From: Peptoniphilus rachelemmaiella
GTDB lineage: Bacteria > Bacillota > Clostridia > Tissierellales > Peptoniphilaceae
DNA length: 64,000 nucleotides
NCBI RefSeq assembly: GCF_943169845.1
Contig: NZ_CALPBW010000003.1
Coordinates: forward strand, 62,001-126,000
Reading direction: 5' to 3'
The notes beneath the pieces are model-generated. The model was not told the origin of the DNA. It did not search any database and saw only the letters and a program-made list of their open reading frames with translations. Below, piece by piece: positions 1 through 9,029 of the stretch. Every line of letters starts with the position of its first letter. Position 1 is the stretch's first letter. The translations under genes and the position numbers were made by a program.

Positions 1-281
1 GCCTTTTCCCGGTAAAAATCAAGATTATAGCCCGATAAAATCAACACTTTCACACCGTAATCCCGTATCAACGCTTCGCTTAACTTCAGACCGTTTTCTC
101 CCTTCGCCAAGCCGTCCAGATTAATGTCTATAAGTAGAAGATCGTAGGTCTCTTCTTGTAATTTGTCTTTTATGTCCTTCATTTTCTCCGGAATATCCAC
201 ACGGATGTCCCCGCCGGATTCTAAATCCATCTTCAGACATTGGGCCAGCATTTTATGATCTTCGATTAACATAATCTTCAT
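1..281 (-). CDS. Response regulator, receiver domain (partial, runs off left edge)
   Basis: Only the first 93 codons are inside the window. They form a CheY-type receiver: acidic pair E7-D8 after the first beta strand, phospho-acceptor D52 in LLLIDINLD, and the conserved Ser/Thr position at S83 in ILSGY. The output domain lies outside, so a NarL-type or LytTR DNA-binding end cannot be told apart. The ATG at 281 follows AAGGAG at a 7-nt spacing and overlaps the 3' end of the kinase gene by 29 nt, so the two are translationally coupled and form a cognate pair. Confidence 0.9.
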   Translation of the reverse strand, partial: MKIMLIEDHKMLAQCLKMDLESGGDIRVDIPEKMKDIKDKLQEETYDLLLIDINLDGLAKGENGLKLSEALIRDYGVKVLILSGYNLDFYREK

Positions 282-1815
282 AGATCCGCTCCTTCTTAAT
301 CGGTACATTCACATAAAAGGCCAGGTACTTTTCCTCCCCTTCTCGGCCCTCTTCTACCTGAAATATTCCGTCCAACCGTTTGGTTTCGAAATCCAACAAT
401 CTCAAGCCGGTTCCCCGCCCCGCACCGTCCTCCAAGTAATCGCCGTAATTTGTCATGGACAAACGAATCTCATTTTGTTTTTTCTCCAAATGAATTTCCA
501 CGTAATCGCCCTTTCCGTGTTTAAAAAGATTGCTCACCAACTCGTAAAGGGTTTTATACAGAAAGCGGTCGTAAGGACCGGGCACGAAAAAGTCCTCGGA
601 ACAAGTAAAGTCGATTAGTATGCCTCGATTTTGATACTTGTCTTCTAAATCCTTAATAAGGCCGTAGTAATTGTTGCTTAAGCTTACCTTGGGACTAAAG
701 ATTGGGTCATAGGCATTCAATTCTTGACGAATTTTTTTAATGTTGTTCGAGAGAATTTCCAGAACTTGCTCCCTCTCGGAAAAAGACGGGGCCTTTTGAA
801 CCAGCTTCTGTACGAGAATAATGTCCTGCAAAATCATATCGTGAAGAAAGCGAGTGTTTTTCTCGGAATAGAGGCGCGAATACTTATCCAACAGGAGATT
901 TTCCTTTCCCCTGTTCAAGAGATTGTCTATCTCTTCCCGGCTCAAGTCGCGGTAATTGAAGTAATTGGAGACCATGACGAAAAACGCGCTCAAGTAAAGG
1001 GAGAGAAAGAAGATTTCGGTAAATTTCCTTGGAAAACCATTGACGATAAAAAGGATGAGAAAAAGCACAGAGCAAAACTTCGCCCACTCTTTAAAAGACG
1101 GGACAAAGGCTTTGAGGGATAAACGACACGCTTTTGTAAGCAAATAGATTAAGATGGCGGCTAAGACGGCCATCATATAAAATTCCTCGTAATTCTCAAA
1201 ATAATTCCATAGGGAAGAGAGATAGAAACTTCCCCATAAATACAAGACCAAAAAGACCGCAGTTGACATCATAATCCGGTAACTGTAAAGGCCCCGCCCC
1301 TGTATTTCTTTCTTTTTGACCAGGATAAAAAGAAGGGGAAACAAACAAAAAATTAAGTAGACCCCCATGTATAGAAAGTTGACCTCCAGAGAAGAAAAGG
1401 TCGATAAAAGATAGATCGCTAAAAAAGCGAGGAGGGTCAAAAGACGAAAAGGACCGAAGTGAAAATTTCCTTCTAAGACGATATCCATATAGGAAAAAAT
1501 CAGCTGAAGAACAAAAAAGTAACGAAGAAGAATGTCATTGACCAGATACGCGACGATGAAATCTTCCGAGATAAAATAAAGGGGAATCAAAAGTAGGGTA
1601 GTGCAAACCCGATAGACGTAATTTTTTTCTCTCTCCTCCAGCAGAATGAAATAAGAGATAAAATTTGTGAGCGTAAAAAGACCGGTTAAAGCGGCGATAT
1701 GAAAACTGCCGCCACCTTTTTTTACGGCAACTAAATAAAACCAATAAAGGGCCAGCTGGGTTAGGCTATGGCTCCAAAGCAAGATCGGTTTTTTATACGG
1801 CAAAAATCGATTCAC
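253..1815 (-). CDS. Multi-pass membrane sensor histidine kinase (ComP/AgrC-like)
   Basis: A 520-residue sensor kinase. The first ~290 residues hold about nine or ten hydrophobic segments with almost no extracellular domain, the layout of kinases that sense peptides or membrane signals. A short helical linker follows, then a dimerisation/phospho-acceptor helix with FLHDMILQDI (H325), the HPK7-like form. The C-terminal HATPase domain has the N box (ELVSNLFKHG, N429) and G box (GRGTGL, 466-471). I chose the GTG at 1815 because it follows GAGGAGG at an ideal distance; the frame stays open 21 codons further upstream without a ribosome site. The gene is visibly richer in A/T than its neighbours. 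The ligand is unknown and no pheromone gene is visible here. Confidence 0.88.
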   Translation of the reverse strand: MNRFLPYKKPILLWSHSLTQLALYWFYLVAVKKGGGSFHIAALTGLFTLTNFISYFILLEEREKNYVYRVCTTLLLIPLYFISEDFIVAYLVNDILLRYFFVLQLIFSYMDIVLEGNFHFGPFRLLTLLAFLAIYLLSTFSSLEVNFLYMGVYLIFCLFPLLFILVKKKEIQGRGLYSYRIMMSTAVFLVLYLWGSFYLSSLWNYFENYEEFYMMAVLAAILIYLLTKACRLSLKAFVPSFKEWAKFCSVLFLILFIVNGFPRKFTEIFFLSLYLSAFFVMVSNYFNYRDLSREEIDNLLNRGKENLLLDKYSRLYSEKNTRFLHDMILQDIILVQKLVQKAPSFSEREQVLEILSNNIKKIRQELNAYDPIFSPKVSLSNNYYGLIKDLEDKYQNRGILIDFTCSEDFFVPGPYDRFLYKTLYELVSNLFKHGKGDYVEIHLEKKQNEIRLSMTNYGDYLEDGAGRGTGLRLLDFETKRLDGIFQVEEGREGEEKYLAFYVNVPIKKERIYEDYVNRRS

Positions 1816-1849
1816 GGCTTCCTCCTCACGTCCATTAGTCTCTATTTTA

Positions 1850-1855
1850 ATCATA
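1850..1855 (-). promoter_or_regulatory. Possible -10 of the kinase/regulator operon
   Basis: TATGAT on the minus strand, 17 nt downstream of a weak -35-like GTGAAA, about 35 nt before the GTG start. Prediction by eye only. Confidence 0.3.
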
Positions 1856-2009
1856 CTGAATTGAAAAGGAATTTTCACCTAACTTTTGTCCGAACATCAT
1901 TGGAGCCGTCTTCCGATGTTTGATGATTGATCTAAAGTTAAAGTGGATTCCTCGCCTTTCGGCAAAGAATTTGCTCTTGCTCAACGCAAAAACACGCCAC
2001 AAACTAAAG

Positions 2010-2053
2010 TGACCCCCAAAGATTGGATTTCTTGGTCCAACTTTTGGGGGTCA
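2010..2053. repeat. Near-perfect 18-bp inverted repeat resembling two IS3-family ends
   Basis: The left arm (2010-2027) begins TGACCCCCAAA and the right arm (2036-2053) ends TTTGGGGGTCA. 16 of 18 positions pair around an 8-nt centre. The arms begin with TG and end with CA, and resemble terminal repeats of IS3-family (IS150-group) insertion sequences as I remember them. There is no transposase here. As RNA from the minus strand it would form a hairpin 30 nt after the fusA-like stop codon and could act as that gene's terminator, although the U-run is poor. The rest of the 267-bp gap between the kinase and the GTPase shows nothing else convincing. Confidence 0.7.
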
Positions 2054-2082
2054 GTGCAACCCTTTCGGATGCCTTTTTTGAT

Positions 2083-4140
2083 TTATTCTTTGTTTGCTTT
2101 TTCGATAATTTCTTCCGCCAGTTGTGCGGGTACGTCTTCGTAGCGAACGAATTCCATGGTGAAGGAACCGCGGCCTTGGGTCATGGCCCGAAGGTCGATG
2201 GCGTATTCATACATTTCCGCTTGCGGTGCTTCGGCCATAATTAATTGACCGCCGCCGGGTTGTTGGTCCATCCCGAGGATTCTGCCGCGGCGCTTGTTCA
2301 TATCGCCCATGACATCGCCCATGTATTCGTCGGGCACGGCCACTTCAACGGCCATAATGGGCTCTAAGAGCACAGGTTTCGCTTCGGCAATCCCCTTCTT
2401 AAAGGCGATGGATGCCGCCATTTTAAAGCTGACTTCGTTGGAGTCCACGTCGTGGTAGCTGCCGTCGTAGAGCACGGCCTTGACGCCGGTAACGGGGAAG
2501 CCGGCGAGGACGCCTTTTTCCATGGATTCTTCCAAGCCTTTTTCAACGGCGGGGAAGTAGTTTCTCGGCACGCTGCCGCCGAAGACTTCTTCGTCGAAGA
2601 CAAAGCCTTCGTCGGTGGGTTCGAAGCGAATCCATACGTCGCCGTATTGGCCGGCGCCGCCGGATTGTTTCTTGTGTTTCCCTTGAACCGATGCAGTGCC
2701 GCGAATGGTTTCTCTATAGGGCACGATAAAGGGCACTTTCTTCACTTCCACGCCAAAGGTGTTCTTTAATTTGTCTAAGATGACGTCCAAGTGAACATTG
2801 CCTTGGCCGCCGATGGTCATTTGTTTCGTTTCGGCGTTGCGATTGATCACGATGCCCGGGTCTTCGTCTTGAAGCTTTCGAAGGGACAGGGTGAGTTTTT
2901 CTTCGTCGTTTTTCGATGCCGCTTCAATGGCATAGAAGTAAACCGGTTGCGGCATTTTTACGCGCTTGTAAACCACTTTGTGGGCCTTGTCGCAAAGGGT
3001 GTCGCCGGTTTTGGTGACGGTGAGCTTCGAAATAGCGCCGATGTCGCCGGCGTGGATCACATCCACGGGGACTTGTTCCTTGCCGCGAATTACAAAGGGG
3101 CCGGTGTTCTTTTCATCTGCATCTTGGGAGCTGTTGTAGAGAGCCGTGTCCTTGGTCATGGTGCCGCTCAAGACTTTGTAGATGGAAATTTTACCAACAT
3201 AGGGGTCGGTAATGGTCTTAAATACAACGGCGGAGAAAGCTTCGTCGTCGGAAATGGTGTGTTCTTCGCCGGATTCGTAGCGGAAGCCGGTGTGGGCACG
3301 CTCGTCGTCGGGTGCGGGCATGTAGTTGACGATGGTGTTTAATAAAATATCGATACCGATGCCTTTTTCCGCACTGCCTACCAAAAGGGGCACGGCGTCA
3401 CCGTTAATGAGGGCGGCGGTAACTCCGCGGAGCAATTCGTCGCGAGTGAATTTTTCGCCGCTGAAGTATTTGTCCATGAGGACTTCGTCGCTTTCGGCGA
3501 CCACTTCGGCGATTTCTTCGTACATACGCTCCGTGGCTTTCACTTGATCGTGATTTAATTCCACTTCTTCCGGGGCGGCGTTTTTATATTCAAAGCCTTT
3601 TTGGAAAATAACGTCGGTGACGCCGACAAAGCTGTCGCCTTCGCCGATGGGGACGGAGAAGGGGATAACTTTCTTACCGAAGAGGCTTTCGATTTGTTCC
3701 ATTAAGGCGCGGAAATTAACGTTTTCTCCGTCGATCTTGTTCACGAAAATAATACGCGGCAAGCCGATTTCTTCCGTATATTTCCACATTCTTTCCGAAC
3801 CCACTTGGACACCGGCGGTGGCGTCGATAATCATCAATGCCGCTTCGGCCGCTCTCAAGGCGCCCATGGCTTCGCTGATAAAGTCCATGTAGCCGGGCGT
3901 GTCGATAATATTTAATTTCATCTTTCGCCATTCGATAGGAATAATGCTGGTGCCGATGGACGTTCCCCGTTCTTTTTCTTCTTTAGAGAAGTCCGACATG
4001 GTATTTTTTTGATCCACGTGTCCGATTTGTTTCGTGGCACCGGATTGGTACAAGAGCGCTTCGGTTAAATTGGTCTTGCCCGATCCGCTGTGCCCGACAA
4101 GGGCCAAGTTACGAACTTCTTTCGTGTTATATGCTTTCAT
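2083..4140 (-). CDS. Elongation factor G-like GTPase (EF-G2/FusA2 type)
   Basis: A 685-residue translational GTPase with the full EF-G domain order: G domain, domain II (from ~290), then domains III, IV and V (QYGDVWIRFEP and AGFPVTGVK-type segments late in the chain). It is the divergent EF-G-like paralogue rather than canonical EF-G: the P loop is GHSGSGKT (16-23) instead of AHxDAGKT, switch I reads ERGTSIGTSI, and the G3 motif is DTPGYMDF (80-87), so the catalytic histidine after DTPG is Tyr84. The G4 motif NKID is at 134-137. Such paralogues accompany a separate canonical fusA; their precise role is not settled. ATG at 4140 follows AGGAGGAATAATTGA. It appears to be a single-gene transcript. 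Confidence 0.9.
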   Translation of the reverse strand: MKAYNTKEVRNLALVGHSGSGKTNLTEALLYQSGATKQIGHVDQKNTMSDFSKEEKERGTSIGTSIIPIEWRKMKLNIIDTPGYMDFISEAMGALRAAEAALMIIDATAGVQVGSERMWKYTEEIGLPRIIFVNKIDGENVNFRALMEQIESLFGKKVIPFSVPIGEGDSFVGVTDVIFQKGFEYKNAAPEEVELNHDQVKATERMYEEIAEVVAESDEVLMDKYFSGEKFTRDELLRGVTAALINGDAVPLLVGSAEKGIGIDILLNTIVNYMPAPDDERAHTGFRYESGEEHTISDDEAFSAVVFKTITDPYVGKISIYKVLSGTMTKDTALYNSSQDADEKNTGPFVIRGKEQVPVDVIHAGDIGAISKLTVTKTGDTLCDKAHKVVYKRVKMPQPVYFYAIEAASKNDEEKLTLSLRKLQDEDPGIVINRNAETKQMTIGGQGNVHLDVILDKLKNTFGVEVKKVPFIVPYRETIRGTASVQGKHKKQSGGAGQYGDVWIRFEPTDEGFVFDEEVFGGSVPRNYFPAVEKGLEESMEKGVLAGFPVTGVKAVLYDGSYHDVDSNEVSFKMAASIAFKKGIAEAKPVLLEPIMAVEVAVPDEYMGDVMGDMNKRRGRILGMDQQPGGGQLIMAEAPQAEMYEYAIDLRAMTQGRGSFTMEFVRYEDVPAQLAEEIIEKANKE

Positions 4141-4194
4141 TCAATTATTCCTCCTATCGTGCGATTTCCTTACGGAAACGTTTTTATGGTTACA

Positions 4195-4200
4195 ATTATA
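4195..4200 (-). promoter_or_regulatory. Predicted -10 box of the EF-G-like gene
   Basis: A perfect TATAAT on the minus strand about 55 nt upstream of the start codon. The matching -35 is weak (ATGCAA at 17 nt). The leader contains a small TTTCC-GTAA-GGAAA hairpin before the ribosome site. Confidence 0.5.
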
Positions 4201-4289
4201 TCATAGCCCGATGAGATTTGCATTCATCCTCCCCTCTTCTTGTCATAATTTATAGTCGCGGCCGCCCTCGGCGCTGTTTTTGCGCCACG

Positions 4290-4313
4290 AAAAAAACGAG
4301 CCGAAGCTCGTTT
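4290..4313 (-). terminator. Rho-independent terminator of the ileS operon
   Basis: As minus-strand RNA: stem AAACGAGC, tetraloop TTCG, GCTCGTTT and a run of T, just after the desulfhydrase stop codon. Confidence 0.85.
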
Positions 4314-4319
4314 CTCTCT

Positions 4320-5297
4320 TTATTCTTTTCGCAACAGGGCGCGAATTTGGCTTCCCGTCCATCCGAAGGCGCCGCCGGAGTGGATGAAGAGGATGTTTTT
4401 ATCCGCCTCCCAACGGCCTTTTAAAATTTCCGAAACAAGGCCGTACATGGCTTTGCCCGTGTAGACGGGATCCAAAATAATCCCCGTTTGGGAGACGAAG
4501 TCCCAAATAAATTCCAGCTCTTCCGGCCGGCTTAATGCGTAGCCTCGGCCCACGTAGTCGTCGATAACCGTGGCCTCGGCGGAAATGCTCGTGCCCTTTA
4601 ATTCGTTCATCTCACCCACGATGCGGGGAAGCAATTTTTCCTCGATGACAAAGGCCGGTGCGGCGACAGAAATGCCGACAATGTCTTTTTTCGACTCCCT
4701 GAGGGCGTTGGCGTAGGCGAGGCCTGCAAGCATGCCGGCGCTGCCTGCGACGCAAGCCACCACATCAAAGGTGATGCCCATGTCTTTTTCCCGGGCGAGG
4801 ATTTCGTCGAAGCAGTCCACATAGCCGAAGCTTCCCAGGCCGTTAGAGCCGCCCATGGGAATAATCAAGGTCTTCTTTCCTTCTCCGTCCAGTTCTTCTT
4901 TCCACGCCGCCATGATCCCGCGGTGATTGGCGTCGTAGGCTTCTTGGCTGATAAAGCGCACCTCGGCGCCGGCCAGGCGATCCAAAAAGAGATTCCCTTC
5001 ATCGGGGGCATCGTCCGGCCCCACTAAAAGCAAGTGGCACCCAAAGCCCAAGCGGGCGCAGACCATGGCCGTGGCTCGGGCGTGGTTGCTTCCCACGGCG
5101 CCGGTGGTAATAATATCCGTGGCGCCCTCGTCCAGGGCCTGTTGAAACAGGTATTCCAACTTCCGAATTTTATTGCCCGTCACCGAGACGCCGGTCATGT
5201 CGTCCCGCTTAATAAATAAATTTGCCGGCAGGTCCGCATCCATGAGTTGTATCGATTCGATACGCGTCGGCGTATTGGCTAAAGATAATTTTTTCAT
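4320..5297 (-). CDS. PLP-dependent D-cysteine desulfhydrase / ACC deaminase family
   Basis: A 325-residue fold-type II PLP enzyme. The cofactor lysine is in SVTGNKIRKLEYL (K43) and the following GAVGSNHARAT segment is the substrate-binding serine motif of this family. D-cysteine desulfhydrase, which converts D-cysteine to pyruvate, sulfide and ammonia, is the most likely activity; ACC deaminase and related beta-chloroalanine-type activities cannot be excluded from sequence. The ATG at 5297 follows GAGGTG. It is the last gene of the T-box-controlled ileS operon, 8 nt after the phosphatase gene. Why a D-amino-acid enzyme should follow isoleucyl-tRNA synthetase is unclear. Confidence 0.85.
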   Translation of the reverse strand: MKKLSLANTPTRIESIQLMDADLPANLFIKRDDMTGVSVTGNKIRKLEYLFQQALDEGATDIITTGAVGSNHARATAMVCARLGFGCHLLLVGPDDAPDEGNLFLDRLAGAEVRFISQEAYDANHRGIMAAWKEELDGEGKKTLIIPMGGSNGLGSFGYVDCFDEILAREKDMGITFDVVACVAGSAGMLAGLAYANALRESKKDIVGISVAAPAFVIEEKLLPRIVGEMNELKGTSISAEATVIDDYVGRGYALSRPEELEFIWDFVSQTGIILDPVYTGKAMYGLVSEILKGRWEADKNILFIHSGGAFGWTGSQIRALLRKE

Positions 5298-5305
5298 TGA
5301 ACACC

Positions 5306-5908
5306 TCAATAAGACAATCCATCTTCTGCATCGGCCCGTCGGAGCACCTGCCAGGTGCCCTTCTCGTAGGTGCAGATGCCCAGGCCCACGGGAGCGGCAA
5401 TGGGCCGGGACCAGAAATCCTTCACCGCCACTCCTTCCATGACGTGGTAGAGGGCCCGTATGCTCACGCCGTGGCCGACAATGAGCACGTGGTCGTAATC
5501 CGACGTTTCAAGCCTCATGAGAAAGGCTGAAAGCTTCTCGTAGAGATCGTAGAAATCCATTAGGCCTTCGCGGTGATAAACATCCGGCGCCTTTAAATAA
5601 ACTTGGGCCAGAGGATCTTTTAATATATCTTTAAAAAGCATGCCTTCCCAAGGGCCCAAGGGCAATTCCCGCAGGGCCTCTTCTTCTATAATGGGCACGG
5701 CGCGGGATTTCAGCAAGCCTTCGGCCGTTTTCCTCGCCCGCATGAGATCCGAAGTGTAGCAGCAATCGAAGGGAATCGAAGCAAGACATGCCGCCATGGC
5801 GTCGATGGCCGCCTCCCCCTCCCGGGTAATGGGCGAATCCATTTGTCCCTGAATGCGATCTTCTCTGTTCCACTCAGTTTCCGCGTGGCGCAGAAGATAA
5901 AGCTTCAT
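5306..5908 (-). CDS. Histidine phosphatase family protein (phosphoglycerate-mutase-like)
   Basis: A 200-residue member of the branch-1 histidine phosphatase superfamily. The phospho-histidine is H8 in LLRHAETEWN and the second catalytic histidine is H146 in IVGHGVSIRAL. R59 and the acidic ELPLGPWEG segment (81-89) fit the phosphatase (CobC/GpmB-like) branch rather than a glycolytic mutase. Substrate unknown. The ATG begins 3 nt after the ileS stop with no real Shine-Dalgarno of its own, so translation probably depends on coupling to ileS. Confidence 0.85.
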   Translation of the reverse strand: MKLYLLRHAETEWNREDRIQGQMDSPITREGEAAIDAMAACLASIPFDCCYTSDLMRARKTAEGLLKSRAVPIIEEEALRELPLGPWEGMLFKDILKDPLAQVYLKAPDVYHREGLMDFYDLYEKLSAFLMRLETSDYDHVLIVGHGVSIRALYHVMEGVAVKDFWSRPIAAPVGLGICTYEKGTWQVLRRADAEDGLSY

Positions 5909-5911
5909 GGT

Positions 5912-8900
5912 TTAGATGCGTGTAAGAACAAAGGCGATGGTGCCGTCGTTTAAATCGGTCTTTTCCGCATCCACGGATTTCAGTTCCATGGCATCGGCCA
6001 AAGTTTCTTCCATGATTTGTTCTTTCGCCTCTTCCAAAGCGGCCTTTACATCGCCTTCGGCGTCGTATGCGATGGCAATGTGGTCGGTGACTTCGTAGTC
6101 GTTGGCCTTCCGTTGTTTTTGAACCTTGGAGACAAATTCGCGGACATAGCCTTCGGCGATTAATTCTTCGGTGAGTTCCGTATCCAGGATCACGAAGAGA
6201 TTGTCTTCCATGCAGACGTCGAAGCCTTCTTTCGAGGAAATGTCTACGAGCACGTCGTCAAGGCTGACTTCCGTGTCTTCGCCGTTTAAGTTCATGGTGA
6301 CGCTGCCCTTCTTCAGCTCGTCGTAAAGGGCTTTGGCGTCGCTTTGTGCCAATTGTTTTTGGAAATCTTTGATCTTAGGACCGAACTTTCTGCCCACTTC
6401 TTGGAAATTGGGCTTTAAGCTGTAGGTCATATACTCGGTTAAGTCGTCGGAGAAGACCAGCTCTTTTACATTGAGCTCTTCTTTAATTAAATCGGTGAGA
6501 TCGCCGATGATGGGTTTTAAATCCCCGTCGACCAAGACTTCGCCCAAGGGTTGACGCACTTTGATCTTGGCGTTTTCGCGACCGGCGCGGCCCAAGGTCA
6601 CCAATTGACGGACGATGGCCATTTTTTCTTCCAGCTTTTCGTCGATGGCCATCTCATCCACCGTGGGATAGTCCGTTAAGTGGACGCTTTCGCCGCCGTC
6701 TAAGGTTTGGTAAAACTCTTCGGCGATAAAGGGCGCGAAGGGGGCGATCATTTTCGCAAGGCCGAGGAGCACGTCGTAGGTCGTTTTAAAGACTGCATCC
6801 CTCGAGGGGGTGTCCGCTTCGTCCCAGAAGCGCCGTCTGTTTCTGCGGATGTACCAGTTGGACAAATCTTCCGCCACGAAATCTTGAATGTCGCGAACCA
6901 CTTTCGTCACTTCGTGAATTTCCATGTTTTCCAGCACGGATTTCAGGAGGCTGTTGTATTTGGAAAGCATCCAGCGGTCGATTTCGTCGTAGGTGACGTC
7001 TTTGATTTCTCTGGGATCCACGCCGTTAATGTTGGCGTACATGGTGAAGAAATTGTGCGTGTTTCTCAGGGAGCGGAAGAATTTCCCGTTCACTTCCCGA
7101 AGGCCGTCTTCGTCGAATTTCGTCGGCGTCCACGGCGGAGAAACGTACATGAGGTACCAGCGCACGGCATCGGCGCCGTATTTTTCGAAGAGCTCCGTAG
7201 GCGATACGGTATTGCCCCTAGATTTACTCATCTTCTTGCCGTCTTTATCCAAGATCAGGTCGTTGACCAAAACGCTCTTGTAGGGCGCTTTTCCGGTCAT
7301 GTAGGTGGAGATGGCCAAAAGGGAGTAGAACCAACCGCGGGTTTGGTCGATGCCTTCACTGATGAAGTTGGCGGGGAAGAGTTTGTCGAAATCTTCCTTG
7401 TGTTCAAAGGGATAGTGCCATTGAGCGAAAGGCATGGCCCCGGAGTCGAACCAGCAGTCGATAACATCCGTTTCCCTTTCCATGACGCCGCCACATTCGC
7501 ATCTCAGGTGCACGTCGTCGACATAGGGTCGGTGCAGCTCGATGGTTTCGTCGATGTCTTCGATGGATTCTTCCACCAATTGCTTAATGCTTCCGATGCT
7601 GCGAAGCTTGCCGCAATCCGGGCAGCGCCAGATCGGGAAGGGGGTGCCCCAGTATCTGGACCGGGAGATGGCCCAGTCGTTTAAGTTTTCAAGCCAGTTA
7701 CCGAAGCGCTTTTCGCCGACAAAATCCGGATACCAGTTGACGCCTTCATTGTTTTTCACCAATTGATCCTTCATCTTGGTCACTTCAATGTACCAGGAGG
7801 GGTGAGCGTAATAGATTAAGGGCGTCTTGCAGCGCCAGCAGTGGGGATAGTTGTGGACGATGGTTTCTTTGCTGAAGACTTTGTCTTGCATCTTCAGGTA
7901 GTCGATGATTTCTTCGTTGACGCTGTGAACGAATTGGCCCTTCCACTGGGTTTCGGTAAAGTTCCCGTCGTCGTCAACGGGTTTCACGAAGGCCAGGTCG
8001 TTTCTGCGGCCCGTTTGATAGTCGTCCTCCCCGAAGGCCGGTGCCGTATGCACGATGCCGGTACCGTCTTCCGTGGTGACGTAATCGGCGAGGACGACGA
8101 CAAAGGCGTTGCCGTCCACGTGAATTTGATCGATGAGTTGTTCGTAGCGGCGACCCTCTAAATCCTTGCCCTTGACCACTTCGATGACTTCGTATTCATC
8201 TTTCAGCACCTTGTCCATAAGATTTTTCGCCAGGTAGTAAACATTCCCGTCGCCGTATTTCACCTTGGCGTAATCCACATCCGGGTGTACGGCCAGTGCC
8301 ACATTGGAGGGCACGGTCCAGGGCGTGGTGGTCCATGCCAGGTAGTAGGCATCTTCATCCACGGCCTTGAATTTCATGGTAATGGTGGGCGTCTTGTCTT
8401 CTTGATAGCCTTGGGCTACTTCGTGGGAGGCGAGGCCGGTGCCGCAGCGGGGGCAGTAGGGCAGGATCTTGTGGCCTTCGTAGATGAGGCCGTCGTTAAA
8501 CATTTTATCTAAAATGTGCCAGACACTTTCGATGTAGCTGTTGTTCAGGGTGATGTAGGGGTCGTCCAAATCGACCAAATAACCCATGCGGGCGGTCATC
8601 TTCCGCCACAGGCCTTCGTATTCGAAAACCGATTCGCGGCACTTTTTGTTAAACTTTTCGATGCCGTATTTTTCGATGTCTTGTTTGTTGTGAAGGTCCA
8701 GCTTCTTTTCCACTTCAATTTCTACAGGCAGGCCGTGGGTATCCCAACCGGCTTTGCGGTTGACCCGATAGCCCTGCATGGTTTTGTAGCGGCAAGTCAA
8801 GTCCTTTAAGGTTCTCGCCATGACGTGGTGAATACCGGGTTTGCCGTTGGCTGTCGGCGGCCCTTCGTAGAAAATAAAATCGTCGTTTCCTTCTCGAATT

Positions 8901-9001
8901 TCGACGGATCGTTTCAACAGATCCATGTCTTGCCAGAAGTCGACGATGCGCTTTTCACGCACGTCAGCGATGTCTTGGGACAGTGTTTTAAACTTTGCCA
9001 T
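5912..9001 (-). CDS. ileS: Isoleucyl-tRNA synthetase
   Basis: A 1029-residue class I synthetase that charges tRNA-Ile. The HIGH-like element is NGKPGIHH (GIHH at 56-59), followed by the AGWDTHGLPVE core motif, the CP1 editing domain with AWTTTPWTVPSN, zinc-type Cys pairs (YCPRCG, HCWRC, CPDCG and CECGG), and KMSKS at 590-594. Length and motif spelling match the larger type-2 (eukaryote-like) bacterial IleRS, a group known for low mupirocin sensitivity. The ATG at 9001 is preferred over an earlier in-frame ATG because GAGGAG precedes it by 7 nt. Expression is controlled by the T-box leader immediately upstream. Confidence 0.97.
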   Translation of the reverse strand: MAKFKTLSQDIADVREKRIVDFWQDMDLLKRSVEIREGNDDFIFYEGPPTANGKPGIHHVMARTLKDLTCRYKTMQGYRVNRKAGWDTHGLPVEIEVEKKLDLHNKQDIEKYGIEKFNKKCRESVFEYEGLWRKMTARMGYLVDLDDPYITLNNSYIESVWHILDKMFNDGLIYEGHKILPYCPRCGTGLASHEVAQGYQEDKTPTITMKFKAVDEDAYYLAWTTTPWTVPSNVALAVHPDVDYAKVKYGDGNVYYLAKNLMDKVLKDEYEVIEVVKGKDLEGRRYEQLIDQIHVDGNAFVVVLADYVTTEDGTGIVHTAPAFGEDDYQTGRRNDLAFVKPVDDDGNFTETQWKGQFVHSVNEEIIDYLKMQDKVFSKETIVHNYPHCWRCKTPLIYYAHPSWYIEVTKMKDQLVKNNEGVNWYPDFVGEKRFGNWLENLNDWAISRSRYWGTPFPIWRCPDCGKLRSIGSIKQLVEESIEDIDETIELHRPYVDDVHLRCECGGVMERETDVIDCWFDSGAMPFAQWHYPFEHKEDFDKLFPANFISEGIDQTRGWFYSLLAISTYMTGKAPYKSVLVNDLILDKDGKKMSKSRGNTVSPTELFEKYGADAVRWYLMYVSPPWTPTKFDEDGLREVNGKFFRSLRNTHNFFTMYANINGVDPREIKDVTYDEIDRWMLSKYNSLLKSVLENMEIHEVTKVVRDIQDFVAEDLSNWYIRRNRRRFWDEADTPSRDAVFKTTYDVLLGLAKMIAPFAPFIAEEFYQTLDGGESVHLTDYPTVDEMAIDEKLEEKMAIVRQLVTLGRAGRENAKIKVRQPLGEVLVDGDLKPIIGDLTDLIKEELNVKELVFSDDLTEYMTYSLKPNFQEVGRKFGPKIKDFQKQLAQSDAKALYDELKKGSVTMNLNGEDTEVSLDDVLVDISSKEGFDVCMEDNLFVILDTELTEELIAEGYVREFVSKVQKQRKANDYEVTDHIAIAYDAEGDVKAALEEAKEQIMEETLADAMELKSVDAEKTDLNDGTIAFVLTRI

Positions 9002-9029
9002 AATTCTCTCCTCTTTCTTCATAATCTAT

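Noticed and set aside
1943..2244. Short plus-strand frames around the IS-like palindrome, considered as a transposase remnant
   Set aside because: They have no DDE or helix-turn-helix features and mostly mirror the 3' end of the EF-G-like gene.
6707..7684. A 325-codon open frame on the plus strand, antisense to ileS
   Set aside because: It lies wholly inside ileS, which has all synthetase motifs on the other strand; the reading is low-complexity Val/Phe/His-rich and has no family motif.
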